From the NCBI GenBank assembly GCA_034231615.1, contig CM067298.1, forward strand, positions 3,415,834 to 3,479,833: DNA of 64,000 nt. The letters are read 5' to 3'. Positions 35,641-46,690 of the stretch are shown one piece after another. The translations under genes were made by a program, and so were the position numbers. Position 1 is the first letter of the stretch, and each line of letters starts with the position of its first letter. Source of the DNA: Meghimatium bilineatum. Its lineage: Eukaryota; Mollusca; Gastropoda; Stylommatophora; Philomycidae. The notes under the pieces were generated by a model. The model searched no databases and had not been told where the DNA came from. It saw only the letters and a list, made by a program, of their open reading frames with translations.

Positions 35641-36489
35641 AACGACTGAGAACCTGTGACATATTGTATTAGTAATATCCGGATACAATCGCTTCAATCA
35701 ATATAAACAATAATGAAAGAGGCACGCATACATTCTCACAGAAACTTAAAATATAAATTAAATTTCTGCTTAATTCTAACACATAGATGGCAGGCACGAA
35801 GAAGAAGCGACAGAACTTCCAGACAGCTTACGGGAATTTGTGAGAACATGTCTAAAAGGAAATCATTCGATTTGAAAACACAGAAATTATTTCATGCAGA
35901 AATTAGTGAACGGGAACTCGCTAACAACAGCAAGAAATTAGTGACATTATTGTGTTAGCTGGATGTAGCAACAAGAACTGAATGAACAGATCTTACCTTG
36001 GACGCTTCCATATACGCTCAATTATTTTCTGCAACACGTCAGTGTATTGTCAGAGACCCGAAGTGGGAGCAAAGAATAGAGACACTATTGCCTGCCACGA
36101 AGATCATAAGATGCGACTAAGGAGGTCTGCGGATGGACTTGGCTGCCCCATCTCATGGAGGATCAAAGTCACCCACGATTAATTATGAATTCGGATGTGT
36201 CAGGTCTAAAGGTACAAATATCGCAGCAAATGATGTAAAGCATGACACAAAGCGTTGTATTCTTGCAACCAAATCTTGTCCATCTACAGTAATCAATAGA
36301 AGGTGGTACTGCTAGTAGAACATAATGGAAAATAATACTCACGTGAAAGACAGGTAATGAAGTCCTACTGAATGACGACTAACACACTACCACTAACGGA
36401 TGTAAATATGGTACATGCAACAAAACAAAACACAGAATATAATCATACAAATAACAATACACAGGACAAAGTCAAAGTCTCTCTGCAGG
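35641..36489. other. Intergenic; possible decayed family D copy near 36192
   Basis: GGATGTGTCAGGTC at about 36194 and TGACACA near 36243 recall the family D core at 49668. The rest shows no recognised gene; open frames are short. Confidence 0.3.
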
Positions 36490-37132
36490 AGAGTCTTTCC
36501 ATCTACAGTAGCGTGTCCTGCCAGTCTGCAGGAGTGTTTCCTGCCCATCTACAGTAGTGTGTCCTGCCAGTCTGCAGGAGTGTTGCCCGCCCATCTACAG
36601 TAGTGTGTCCTGCCAGTCTGCAGGAGTGTTTCCTGCCCATCTACGGTAGTGTGTCCTGCTAGTCTGCAGGAGTGTTTCCTGCCCATCTACAGTAGTGTGT
36701 CCTGCCAGTCTGCAGGAGTGTTTCCTGCCCATCTACAGTAGTGTGTACTGCCAGTCTGCAGGAGTGTTTCCTGCCCATCTACAGTAGTGTGTCCTGCCAG
36801 TCTGCAGGAGTGTTTCCTGCCCATCTACAGTAGTGTGTACTGCCAGTCTGCAGGAGTGTTTCCTGCCCATCTACAGTAGTGTGTCCTGCCAGTCTGCAGG
36901 AGTGTTTCCTGCCCATTTACAGTAGTGTGTCCTGCCAGTCTGCAGGAGTGTTTCCTGCCCATTTACAGTAGTGTGTCCTGCCAGTCTGCAGGAGTGTTTC
37001 CTGCCCATCTACAGTTGTGTGTCCTGCCAGTCTGCAGGAGTGTTTCCTGCCCATCTACAGTTGTGTGTCCTGCCAGTCTGCAGGAGTGTTTCCTGCCCAT
37101 CTACAGTAGTGTGTACTGCCAGTCTGCAAGAG
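36490..37132. repeat. 46-bp minisatellite, about 14 units
   Basis: The unit contains CAGTCTGCAGGAGTGTTTCC and CATCTACAGTAGTGTGTCC. It directly abuts a LINE tail on its right. Confidence 0.97.
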
Positions 37133-37159
37133 TGTGATATCAAACGTACAAGAACAAAA

Positions 37160-37400
37160 TATATTCAAGAAAAGGTTTCATCTTCCAGACGGCAATTCGT
37201 CTCACTGCAACTCTGTAAGCCTCTCAGTTCTGCGCAAGCTGTCCAGTCTCTTCTGGCGTCAATGTTGAGAAGGTCTTGGATACCTTTTGTCCATTTTAGT
37301 CATGTTCTGCCTCTTGTTCTCTTCTTTTGGAACTTTTCCCTCCATGATTCATCTTTGAAAACCAATGTATGTGCCCAAAATATGTTAGTTTGCGGTTTAT
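37160..37400 (-). pseudogene. LINE C-terminal fragment
   Basis: Minus strand: KLTYFGHIH, then EETGQLAQN and EAYRVAV in shifted frames, matching the fragment at 38921-39178. Typical LINE tail. Confidence 0.55.
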
Positions 37401-38254
37401 CGATATTTAGTGTTTTTTTTAATTTTGTTTTTTTTTATTTATTTTTTTGTGTTAGTTTTTAAGAGCCTGTCTTTTGTCTTAAAACTTAGAACAGGATAAT
37501 GATGTTTTTTTAGTCACTGGAAACACACATAATAATTCACGCAAACTGACGTTTCCACAAAAAGGTCTTTCTTAAGAACACATTCACTGATGACCTGATG
37601 AGACATGCGCTTGAGAACCGTTATATATATCAAAATCGCACGACTGAGCACTTTGAGGTCAATGCCCGTCAGTCCTGTGGATTGATCATGTTGTTCCGTC
37701 ATGTCTCAGTTTATGTTTTGTTTCACCGATATTTGAGTGAGTTTTATCTATTATCTGTTTGAGTTATTTCACCTCTGACCTTCGAGTTTTAACTTTTCCG
37801 GTGAACGTTGAAAGTGTCGACGTATAATACGACGTTCGTACTCGTCGTATTATGTTGTAAAAGTGTTCTTGATAAAGACTTATTGGTCGGAATGGCTATT
37901 TATGTATGTTATTATGTGTGTTCCTATTATTACAAGAATGTCATTACCCTGTTCCAAATTCGACACGTTGGATTTCAGTTTTGCTGCAGTCAGTACATAT
38001 TATCGATGTAGTTCCATGTTAAGATATCTCCAGGCATCTATATTGATTCAACAAATACTAGAAAAATTAATTTTGCCAAGAAATGCATATCAATACATGA
38101 ACAATTTCCTAATAGGAAACACGGTCTTTCTTAATCGGAAATATAGTTTCCTGCAAAATCAACAAATTGACTCAATGCTGACTTCTAGTTAAAACTATAT
38201 ATAAAAAATAATTGGTAGGTTAAAGTGAATATTCTACCCCCACTCTCAAGTGAA
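37401..38254. other. Intergenic, no gene seen
   Basis: AT-rich with a poly-T stretch near 37410-37450. Confidence 0.5.
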
Positions 38255-38768
38255 ACATGTACACGGTACATGGAAACAAAGTCAAGTAAAGCATGTACAC
38301 GGTACATGGAAACAAAGTCAAGTAAAGCATGTACATGGAAACAAAGTCAAGTAAAGCATGTACATGGAAACAAAGTCAATTAAAGCATGTACAATGGTAC
38401 ATGGAAACAAAGTCAAGTAAAGCATGTACACGGTACATGGAAACAAAGTCAAGTAAAGCATGTACACGGTACATGGAAACAAAGTCAAGTAAAGCATGTA
38501 CACGGTACATGGAAACAAAGTCAAGTAAAGCATGTACACGGTACATGGAAACAAAGTCAAGTAAAGCATGTACACGGTACATGGAAACACGGTACATGGA
38601 AACACGGTACATGGAAAAACGGTACATGGAAACACGGTACATGGAAACACGGTACATGGAAACACGGTACATGGAAACACGGTACATGGAAACACGGTAC
38701 ATGGAAAAACGGTACATGGAAACACGGTACATGGAAACACGGTACATGGAAACACGGTACATGGAAAC
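38255..38768. repeat. Two-stage minisatellite (36-bp then 15-bp units)
   Basis: The left part repeats ACACGGTACATGGAAACAAA plus GTCAAGTAAAGCATGT. From about 38575 only the ACGGTACATGGAAAC core continues (about 13 units). The 15-mer lies inside the 36-mer, so one array arose from the other. Confidence 0.95.
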
Positions 38769-38920
38769 AGCATTTCTGCTGTTATAATTGAGCTTTACAA
38801 TCTAAACAAGTCATAAGCGATGACTAGCAAATCATAGGTCTATACACAGTAGCCCATAGATTAATCAACAAGGCCATATTTGACCTAATAGATGACAACT
38901 TACTATGTGAAGTGTCCTTT

Positions 38921-39178
38921 TCAGAACGTTGTCCTCACTGCTACTCTGTAAGCCTCTCGATTCTGGGCAAATTGCCCATCTTCTTCCGGTATCATGTTCA
39001 GAAAGTTTTCAATATCCTGTTGCCATCGCAGTCTACGTCTGCCTCTTGTTCTCTTTCCTGAATTCACCGACAACACATTTCTTGGATACAAGTCCGTCTG
39101 CCTTCTCATTATCGTCAGCACCAGCGTTGCCTGCTCATACTTAATACTACACATGAAGTGTTGCACATATACACACAC
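38921..39178 (-). pseudogene. LINE C-terminal fragment
   Basis: An 85-codon minus frame with GKRTRGRRRLRWQQDIENFL, then FAQNREAYRVAV. The GKRxRGRxRxRW and AxxRxxWR-like pattern is typical of non-LTR RT tails. No catalytic region. Confidence 0.7.
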
Positions 39179-39489
39179 AATAAAAACATGGCAGAAATCA
39201 ATATCCCAACATGCAGTGCAGCTTCGGTGAGACCAAAGAGTAAATTATAGAAACCTCATTCATGTCACGAAATTCAAACACGTGACTCTTTGTTATTTAA
39301 TTCTAGCTATTTACTGCGGTCCTTTCTTGTAATAAATTAGCCTTAACATGTCCTGCACATTAGGCAGGACACAGCCTCTGTGCTGTCTATTGATTAGTCG
39401 TACAACAGTACTTCATAGTGTATTTGTGCCAGTAGCGCAGCAAGATTCACGGTTCACATTCTCCATTTCAAGGGTCTGACGTTTTTATA

Positions 39490-39692
39490 GTTTACATGGC
39501 TTAGGTGGGTGTATAGCCTAGGTGGGTATATAGCTTAGGTGGGTATATAGCTTAGGTAGGTGTATAGCTTAGATGGGTGTATAGCTTAGATGGGTGTATA
39601 GCTTAGATGGGTGTATAGCTTAGGTGGGTGTATAGCTTAGGTGGGTGTATAGCTTAGGTGGGTGTATAGCTTAGGTGGGTGTATAGCTTGAT
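39490..39692. repeat. 17-bp tandem repeat, about 12 units
   Basis: Unit TTAGGTGGGTGTATAGC. Confidence 0.95.
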
Positions 39693-39777
39693 TTGATGGT
39701 TTGTATTGAAACCCATAAAAATTAGATTTTCGTGTAGGCCTTGACCTTGTCAGTAAAACAAATAGACAATGTCAGAT

Positions 39778-40050
39778 ACTGATGGGAGCCGCGTTAGCGC
39801 AGTGGTTAGCTCACTGGCTTCGTATATGAGTGGTGCTGAGTTCATTCCCCATTTGAGGCGGAAATGTTTTTCAGATCGCAACGACTCCCAGGTCGATCCA
39901 GCCTTAAATAGGTACCGGATTAATCTGGCAAGTAAAGACTGCGAGGGAGAGGAGATGGCTACCGCCCTCATTTGCAGAGCCTCTGAAATGTGAGATCGCT
40001 AACATCTCACACCTCTACGGCATCAATAAATGCTATGGGTTACTTTACTT
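39778..40050 (+). mobile_element. tRNA-derived SINE, near full length
   Basis: A box in GCGTTAGCGCAGTGGTTAGC, B-box-like GGTGCTGAGTTCATTCCC. The body contains GGATTAATCTGGCAAGTAAA and GAGGGAGAGGAGATGGCTAC, and ends with AAATGCTATGGGTTAC and a T-rich tail. The 3' half recurs in reverse at 57178-57325. Confidence 0.85.
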
Positions 40051-40359
40051 TTTTTTTACTGACACTGAAATCAAGAGACCAGATATAAACATATACCAAA
40101 CCAGTAATTGAAAATGTCAAGACAAATATCATATATGCACAAGTCAATTATAAGGCTACATTAAATTCTACTTCTTACACATCGATTCAGCTACGGAGTT
40201 ACGTGCTATCAGTGATACTATCAGCAGACAGTGTGCCGCTACGCTGAGAGGGACGGAGTACATATAGGATAACTCTAGCACAATTAAGTCAATTCTCTAC
40301 GTGTTTTGAAACCTTTGTTTTTGGAGTCTTGACAGCAATTGTTATTCCATATGTATTTC
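40051..40359. other. Intergenic with SINE-body scrap at about 40236
   Basis: GCTGAGAGGGACGGAGTACA matches the 3' body of the 9188 SINE. No gene. Confidence 0.5.
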
Positions 40360-40562
40360 CTTTGTGTATCTGCATATCTCTGTGAGAATGGGGAGTTTTT
40401 AACTCTGTGTATCTGCATATCTCTGTGAGAGTGAGTTTTTAATTCTGTGTATCTGCATATCTCTGTGAGAGTGAGTTTATAATTCTGTGTATCTGCATAT
40501 CTCTGTGAGAGTGAGTTTATAATTCTGTGTATCTGCATATCTCTGTGAGAGTGGGTTCTTAA
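40360..40562. repeat. 40-bp tandem repeat, 5 units
   Basis: The unit contains TCTGTGTATCTGCATATCTC and TGTGAGAGTGAGTT. Confidence 0.95.
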
Positions 40563-41412
40563 CTCTTCATCATTTGAAAACCAAAATAAGACAAAAATGT
40601 TGACACATGAGATTGTTTTCATTAACGAAAGCGTAACCGCAATTTGCATATCCTAAATAAAGTAAACATGTAACTGAGAATACCTAACTATCGATATATA
40701 AAACAATAATAAATAACAATAAAACATTGAGCAAGAACAATTATCAACTATTGGGAAATTTGTCAAGAAATAATTAACTATTAAGAAAACACACTTGTAA
40801 AATAAATTAATAACCAAGATAACTGGGACAATGGTTTACTCACCAAAAATCATTTGCGATTTGTGAAGCTTTTCAATGAGTTATAATTTCAATATTTCGC
40901 ATGAAATATATCGTAAGTTAATACAATATTGAATGATATTATACTGAAATAAATTCATTATGTTTTAACAGTTTTTTTTTTAATTGGTGTCACTTTGTAT
41001 CTGTGAATGGGTCGGAACTCGAAAAAGTTGGGGACCTTTGTGTTAGAGGAAGTCAAGTATCGACCAATCGATATTCTAAAAAGTAATGAAATGACACCAT
41101 GAAAATTCCACCCATCAGAGAGTGTAAATAGGAATATATCTGTAGATCCGTGGCCGAAGCTATGAATAATCCATGAAACAATCACGCACGAGGAAAGATA
41201 GACTGGTTAGTGAATGATTTTCAACTGGAAATCAAAATTGTTTTAATTGTTGTGAAACACGTTATATCTGTTCTTCATGTCTGGTGTGTACTCACAACGG
41301 TACGGCGTCGTTTCCCACTTAAGTCGACATAGGATAACAATTTGCAAATGCAGCTAGAAAATAACAATTACGGTTTTAAAATAAGGGTTTCCATATCCAC
41401 CTTATAAACAAG
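40563..41412. other. Intergenic, no gene seen
   Basis: AT-rich; no recognised signature. Confidence 0.5.
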
Positions 41413-41492
41413 ACGACACGAGCCGGATTCGAACCCGTGACCTCTAGAACACAAGGCGAACAGCTTAACCACTACGCCAGGGAGAAAGGTGG
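41413..41492 (-). mobile_element. tRNA-derived SINE head with intact promoter boxes
   Basis: Minus strand: TGGCGTAGTGGTTAAGC (A box) and GGTTCGAATCC (perfect B box), 35-40 nt apart. The best-preserved pol III promoter in the window, but acceptor and anticodon arms do not make a normal tRNA. Confidence 0.8.
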
Positions 41493-41595
41493 GTCACTTA
41501 ATGAATGGCGAGCACATACGGCTGGGGGGGGGTCTGAGTGTATGGAGCGAATAGCGCCGAATACGGCAGCCATCGTCGTAACTTTAACAGAATTG

Positions 41596-41682
41596 TACAT
41601 CTCTAATGTACGATTACGGTAGTCCTACCTATTTTGTACATCTCTAACACACGATTACGGTAGGACTACCTATTTTGTATCT
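41596..41682. repeat. 45-bp duplication
   Basis: GTACATCTCTAATGTACGAT and GTACATCTCTAACACACGAT copies, each followed by TACGGTAG. Sequence 41683-42017 shows no gene. Confidence 0.85.
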
Positions 41683-42017
41683 ATGGCTAAGCAGACATTA
41701 AATGACGTAACACATAACTAGAAACTTCGAATCTGGGCAGAATTTTTAAAGTGTGATTTATCATTTAAGACAGGCCCAAGATATGGTACAGAACAAAACT
41801 TAATCATCATTCTTGCTAGATTTTTGCTAATAAGTTCTACACTTCAAGAGCCAGAGTTCGAGCAGGAGTTCCATTTTTTGTGATGGTCATATCTCTCATT
41901 TTCTAATAATTATAGAAAAAGTGAAACTGTTCCACAAAATCTAGCAACAATCCTCCAATAGCCATTGGGGCATTTCTCTGCTGTAACCCATCGCATGGAA
42001 GTTATTTTTCAGAATCC

Positions 42018-42337
42018 TATTGAATCATCTTTCCTCTCGCTTTATATCCCTTTATTGAATCATCTTACATTCCTCTCGCTTTATATCCCTTTATTGAATC
42101 ATCTTTCCTCTCGCTTTATACTCCTTTATTGAATCATCTTACTTTCCTCTCGCTTTATATCCCTTTATTGAATCATCTTACTTTCCTCTCGCTTTATATC
42201 CCTTTATTGAATCATCTTACTTTCCTCTCGCTTTATATCCCTTTATTGAATCATCTTACTTTCCTCTCGCTTTATATCCCTTTATTGAATCATCTTACTT
42301 TCCTCTCGCTTTATATCCCTTTATTAAATCATCTTAC
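42018..42337. repeat. 39-bp minisatellite, left part (about 8 units)
   Basis: The unit starts TGAATCATCTTACTTTCCTC. The last partial unit ends AATCATCTTAC (42327-42337), which is repeated at 46385-46395 as the LINE's target duplication. Confidence 0.97.
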
Positions 42338-42411
42338 CCCATCAAGGCCAGCACCGTGCAGTGGTGATGGGGCTTAGTTCAGCCATCAGGGGCTGGAAAC
42401 TAAGACTGGTC
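42338..42411 (+). ncRNA. HDV-like self-cleaving ribozyme candidate at the LINE 5' terminus
   Basis: The nested double pseudoknot order can be drawn by eye. P1: CCCATCA (42338-42344) with TGATGGG (42365-42371). P2: GGCCAG (42346-42351) with CTGGTC (42406-42411, one G-U). P3: CAC with GTG (42352-54/42361-63), or ACC with GGT. P4: TTCAGCC (42378-84) with GGCTGGAA (42391-98, one bulge). The joining strand CTAAGA starts at C42400, the position of the catalytic cytosine in this class. Cleavage would fall exactly at the element's first base. R2, RTE, L1Tc and other LINEs are known to start this way. Confidence 0.6.
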
Positions 42412-42490
42412 GGGCAGTCCCATTCGAGCAGGACCATAGTCCTGCCCAAGTAAGCAGAGTGCTGAAGACGGAGGCATTCAGATAATCAGG

Positions 42491-45274
42491 ATGCCACGCA
42501 CAAAACACAATGGAAACATGTCTACATCTATAAAAAGTTATGGTGCCTGCTCTGTGGCGGACGTTCAGGCAGGGACGGTGCCGGGCCCTATACCTCGAAA
42601 GGGCCCAACCTCAGTTACTGAAAGTCCTTCTCAATTTCCTCGAGGAGCCAGGAGGCAAGGGAATAGAGCTACTGGTCAAACAAACAAACGACCAATAAAA
42701 ATAATGCACTGGAATGCTGAGAGTGTCAACAGTAAAAGAGATGGAAACAGCAAAAAATTGGAATTTGAAAATGTCCTCAGTGAAGAACAAGTTAATATAT
42801 GCTGTATCCAAGAAACACATCTCAGCAGCGACATAGCCTTCAAAATCAGAGGCTACCAGTGCTACCGATCTGATCGAAAGGACAGGCGAAAGGGTGGAAT
42901 TCTGACACTTGTTAAAAACAATATCAGCGCATGTCAGCTGGAAGTATATATGGAAGGGGCAGAATACCAGATGCTCCACCTAAAAACAGACAGTGCAGAA
43001 TTCCATCTCCTGAACTACTACTGCCCAAATGATAAACCATTGGCACTAGACACAATTCCAGATAAAGAGAGACTTATGGTGTGTGGTGACTTCAACAGCC
43101 ACTCTCAGAGCTGGGGCTACGATCATATCGACAAGAGAGGTGAGGAACTTGAGAGCTGGCAGGATGAAAATAATCTCATCCTTATTAACCAGCCAATAGA
43201 CTCACCAACATTCTACTCGAGAGCATGGCACACCACCTCTACACCAGACCTGGCATTCCACTCACCAGGCCTGGAATGGAACATCACACGTGGCGTTGGA
43301 AAGCAGCTTGGGGGTAGTGACCACAGACCAGTATTTCTGGAAATCCACAATGAATTTACCAAGGACAGCAGCACGCTCACTAGGTGGAACTATAAGAGGG
43401 CAGACTGGAAAATGTACCAGCATTTAACCAGTGTTCTAGCTAAGGACACGAACTTGGACAAAGACATCAATAGAGCAGTGAGTGAATTTAATAGATGTAT
43501 ACTACATGCTGCTAGTAAAACCATACCCAGGGGGGCTCGCAAAAACTACAAACCCTACTGGAATGATGAACTGGAAAAGCTGCAAAATGAGATGGAAACA
43601 TCTAGACAGCAGGCTGAGAACAGACCTAGCCAAGAACATCACAACAAATATCAGCAAACAAAGGCTAAATTTCAAAGAGCCAAGTTACAAGCCAGACGGA
43701 GCAGCTGGAAAGAAAAAACAGAGTCGCTGAACCTAGAAAGAGATGCTAGGAAATTATGGAAAATTGTAAAACAACTAAATGATGAAGGTACAGGGAGAAA
43801 TACCAGGATCACACTTTATAAAGATAGAAACATTTTAACAGGTAAACATGCACCTGATTATTTTGCAGATTCCTTTGCAGAAGACAATAACGTCAAAGTC
43901 AGCCCAGACAAACAACAGGAGGTTCGAGAGAACCAGCAAAACATTGGACAAGGCGAACCTATACCTGAAGTCATGGAGGCACCAATCACAATGAGAGAAC
44001 TGGAGCATGCAATATCCAAATTGAAAATGAAAAAGTCCCCTAGAGCTGATGGAGTGTCCAATGAAATGATTAGAAACCTGGGAATTGCAGCAAGAGCAAA
44101 GCTACTGCAGATCTTTAACACAAGCTGGTCCACAGGTAATGTACCACAGGCGTGGAGAGAAGCAATAATGATACCACTCCTCAAATCAGGAAAAGATGGC
44201 AACACAGTCTCCAACTACAGGCCCATCAGCCTCACAAGCTGTCTATGCAAAACAATGGAACGCATTATCAATCTTAGGATGCAGTGGTACCTAGAAAGTG
44301 AAAACCTTCTGGTATCACAACAAGCAGGTTTCAGACAGTGCTACTCTACTGAAGATCAGGCAACCTACCTCTCCCAAGAGATTGAGGATGCCTTCCAAGA
44401 AAATAAACTGGTACTAGCAACATGGATAGATCTCAGGAAAGCATTTGATAAGGTCTGGAAAGAAGGGCCCCTAAAGAAATTGCGAAATTGCAGGGTTAGC
44501 TCAAGAATGTACAAATGGGTAAAAGCATACCTGCATAATAGAAGAGCCAGGGTACAATTAGATGGTCGCAAGAGCAAGAAAGTTCTACTGCGTCATGGAG
44601 TCCCCCAAGGAGGAGTCCTGTCACCCACACTTTTCTTGGTTTACATCAATGACCTAGTTGCTGAACTACCACATGGGATCAAAGTGGCAATGTATGCTGA
44701 CGACCTGGTGATCTGGTGCACGGAAGAACATGCGACAGTGGCCACTAAACAAATACAAAGAGCTATCGATGCTCTAACCTTATGGGCAAATAGATGGTGC
44801 GTCAGCATTAACACAGATAAGTGCAGCACTACACTCTTTACCCTCTCACCAAAACAAAACGCCGGTCATATCAAGATAGACGGAGAGCTCTTGAAAGAAG
44901 ACAAACAACCCACATACCTCGGAGTTACTTTTGATGATAAGCTGACATGGAAGCAGCACATAAACAAAACAACAACAAAAGCCAGGAGGAAGTTAGCTAT
45001 CCTGAGAAAACTAAGTGGAACCACATGGGGAGCCAGTGGGAATATACTCAGTAAAGTTTACCAGCAAGGTATAAGACCACACCTGGAATATCGTTCAGCT
45101 GTATGGTGTTCTGCATCAAACACCACATTACAAGATCTAGATAAAGTGCAAAACCAGGTACTTAGAATAATGTTGGGAGCAATGAAATCAACACCCATAG
45201 CAGAGATGCAGAAAATGGGAAGAATGCAAACACTTGGCGAACGCAGAGACACAAAAGTACTAATTCGGGCATGA
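42491..45274 (+). CDS. LINE endonuclease-reverse transcriptase
   Basis: A 927-codon frame, the longest in the window. Residues 1-69 have no recognised domain. Residues 70-285 form an APE-type endonuclease: HWNAESVNSK, QETHL (107-111), GDFNSHS (199-205) and SDHRPV (276-281) supply the metal and catalytic residues that nick target DNA. Residues of about 500-790 are the RT: YRPISLTSCLCKTMERIIN, QQAGFRQ, DLRKAFDKVW, GVPQGGVLSPTLF, YADD (735-738), YLGVTFDDKLTWKQHI. The thumb ends near MLGAMKSTPIAEM. The start follows a 153-nt UTR and suits the truncation-free 5' end. The stop at 45272 is premature, because RNase H sequence continues downstream in another frame. Confidence 0.92.
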   Translation: MPRTKHNGNMSTSIKSYGACSVADVQAGTVPGPIPRKGPTSVTESPSQFPRGARRQGNRATGQTNKRPIKIMHWNAESVNSKRDGNSKKLEFENVLSEEQVNICCIQETHLSSDIAFKIRGYQCYRSDRKDRRKGGILTLVKNNISACQLEVYMEGAEYQMLHLKTDSAEFHLLNYYCPNDKPLALDTIPDKERLMVCGDFNSHSQSWGYDHIDKRGEELESWQDENNLILINQPIDSPTFYSRAWHTTSTPDLAFHSPGLEWNITRGVGKQLGGSDHRPVFLEIHNEFTKDSSTLTRWNYKRADWKMYQHLTSVLAKDTNLDKDINRAVSEFNRCILHAASKTIPRGARKNYKPYWNDELEKLQNEMETSRQQAENRPSQEHHNKYQQTKAKFQRAKLQARRSSWKEKTESLNLERDARKLWKIVKQLNDEGTGRNTRITLYKDRNILTGKHAPDYFADSFAEDNNVKVSPDKQQEVRENQQNIGQGEPIPEVMEAPITMRELEHAISKLKMKKSPRADGVSNEMIRNLGIAARAKLLQIFNTSWSTGNVPQAWREAIMIPLLKSGKDGNTVSNYRPISLTSCLCKTMERIINLRMQWYLESENLLVSQQAGFRQCYSTEDQATYLSQEIEDAFQENKLVLATWIDLRKAFDKVWKEGPLKKLRNCRVSSRMYKWVKAYLHNRRARVQLDGRKSKKVLLRHGVPQGGVLSPTLFLVYINDLVAELPHGIKVAMYADDLVIWCTEEHATVATKQIQRAIDALTLWANRWCVSINTDKCSTTLFTLSPKQNAGHIKIDGELLKEDKQPTYLGVTFDDKLTWKQHINKTTTKARRKLAILRKLSGTTWGASGNILSKVYQQGIRPHLEYRSAVWCSASNTTLQDLDKVQNQVLRIMLGAMKSTPIAEMQKMGRMQTLGERRDTKVLIRA

Positions 45275-46347
45275 AAAGTTTCAGTGTATGCCAAGTCATC
45301 CAATGAAGGAAAGATTCCAAAATCTAGCAATGGGGTGACTGAAAAGAAGCAGCTTTATCCATCAAGCTAAACGACTCCGCAGACAACTTACCGACCTACC
45401 TGAAGTTGACAGCCCCTTAAGGCATGTACCAGAACAAACCCCGTGGAGTGAAAGGCATGGAATGCCAATGTACATTCAGACCCACGTGAAAGGAATACTA
45501 AGCGAGGACGAACAGAACAGTGTGCAGCGAAGGACAGTCACCCTCAGTTACCTGGATGAGGAATATCCACAAGATATATGGGTCAGAGTATACACAGATG
45601 GGTCAGCACAGAATGCCGTGAGGAATGGAGGTGCAGGTGTATATATAGAATATCCACACAAGCCTAGAGATACAATCAGAACACCGACAGGAAAATTCTG
45701 CAATAATTATGATGCAGAAATCCAGGCAATTACTGTGGCAGCTAAAAAAACTGCTGAACTCCAACTCTGACCTACAGCCTGTGGTATTCCTGACAGATGC
45801 AAGGTCAGTGCTTCAAGCTCTCCAGTCTGGAAAACTAACAGACTTAAAAAAAACTACTTAGCGAATTGTCTTACCAGTATAGGGTAACCATGCAGTGGAT
45901 ACCCTCTCACTGTGGAATACCAGGAAATGAAAAAGCAGACCAACTGGCTAAGGAAGGTGCTGCCGAAGACCAACCAGATATACCAATCACCTACCATCAT
46001 AAAAAAAACAGATGATAAAGTCAATAAGAAAGCCACAAACAACAACACAAGATGACTATCACATTATGAACAGATCAGAACAAGTTATAATTCTACGTCT
46101 CAGAACAGGACACAACCGACTCCGCAGTCACATGTATACAATGTTCAAGATTGGCAACATAGCCATGTGTACATGTGGACAGGCAGTACAGAGTGCCAAA
46201 CATATACTTCAAGAGTGTTCTGAGCATGAAACGATGAGGCAGACATATTGGCCAGAAGAAACAACACTGGAATCAAAACTCTATGGGACACTGTATGAAC
46301 TACAAAAGACAGTGAGTTTTATTAAGGAGAGAGAATTACAGATATAG
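45275..46347 (+). pseudogene. LINE RNase H and Cys-His tail, frameshifted
   Basis: Continues the LINE protein in several frames. 45462-45770 holds the first RNase H motifs, VYTDGSAQN (Asp) and YDAEIQAI (Glu). A stop and shift follow; FLTDARSVLQAL (Asp) and WIPSHCGIPGNEKADQLAK (45893-45950) complete the fold in other frames. 46012-46347 encodes MNRSEQVIILRLRTGHNRL and the CTCGQAVQSAKHILQEC tail, ending at 46347. RNase H removes the RNA from the hybrid. At least three lesions mean this copy cannot make the full protein. Confidence 0.88.
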
Positions 46348-46384
46348 ACATGTTTCAAGTGAACAGAAGAAGAAGAAGAAGAAG

Positions 46385-46535
46385 AATCATCTTACTTTCC
46401 TCTCCCTTTATATCCCTTTATTGAATCATCTTACTTTCCTCTCGCTTTATATCCCTTTATTGAATCATCTTACTTTCCTCTCGCTTTATATCCCTTTATT
46501 GAATCATCTTACTTTCCTCTCGCTATATACCCCTT
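46385..46535. repeat. 39-bp minisatellite, right part (about 4 units)
   Basis: Same unit as 42018-42337, resuming with the duplicated AATCATCTTAC. Confidence 0.97.
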
Positions 46536-46544
46536 TATGTCTTG

Positions 46545-46690
46545 CAGCGTCAGGAATAGAAGAGTTCTGGACAATGCTTTTTGTGTGCTTCATTTATGTT
46601 TGTTTTCATGGGCTCTTTTATTTCTTTTATTCAACTTTTGCACGGTCTGCCCCTGGCTTCGTATCTCAATGTATCAAATTGTAACCCGTG
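46545..46690 (-). mobile_element. Possible LINE 3' scrap
   Basis: GCGTCAGGAATAGAAGAGTT resembles GCGTCAGGGGTAGAAGAGTT at 50350, the tail end of another LINE family. Confidence 0.4.

Larger units (their letters stand above)
42338..46384 (+). mobile_element. Near full-length EN-RT-RNase H LINE inserted in a 39-bp array
   Basis: The element is bounded by an exact 11-bp duplication AATCATCTTAC and ends in (GAA)n after GACATGTTTCAAGTGAACA. It carries a 153-bp 5' UTR with an HDV-ribozyme-like fold, an endonuclease-RT frame (42491-45274), and an RNase H plus Cys-His tail broken by frameshifts. This domain order is that of the I/Jockey superfamily; clade placement needs a tree. No separate ORF1 is seen. 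The fragments at 7770 and 51145 share its C-terminal tail. Confidence 0.9.

Noticed and set aside
41413-41492. Functional tRNA gene on the minus strand
   Set aside because: A and B boxes are excellent, but no complete cloverleaf with a 7-bp acceptor stem could be drawn; SINE head preferred.
42491-45274. Host gene
   Set aside because: Endonuclease and RT motifs, target duplication and (GAA)n tail identify a LINE.
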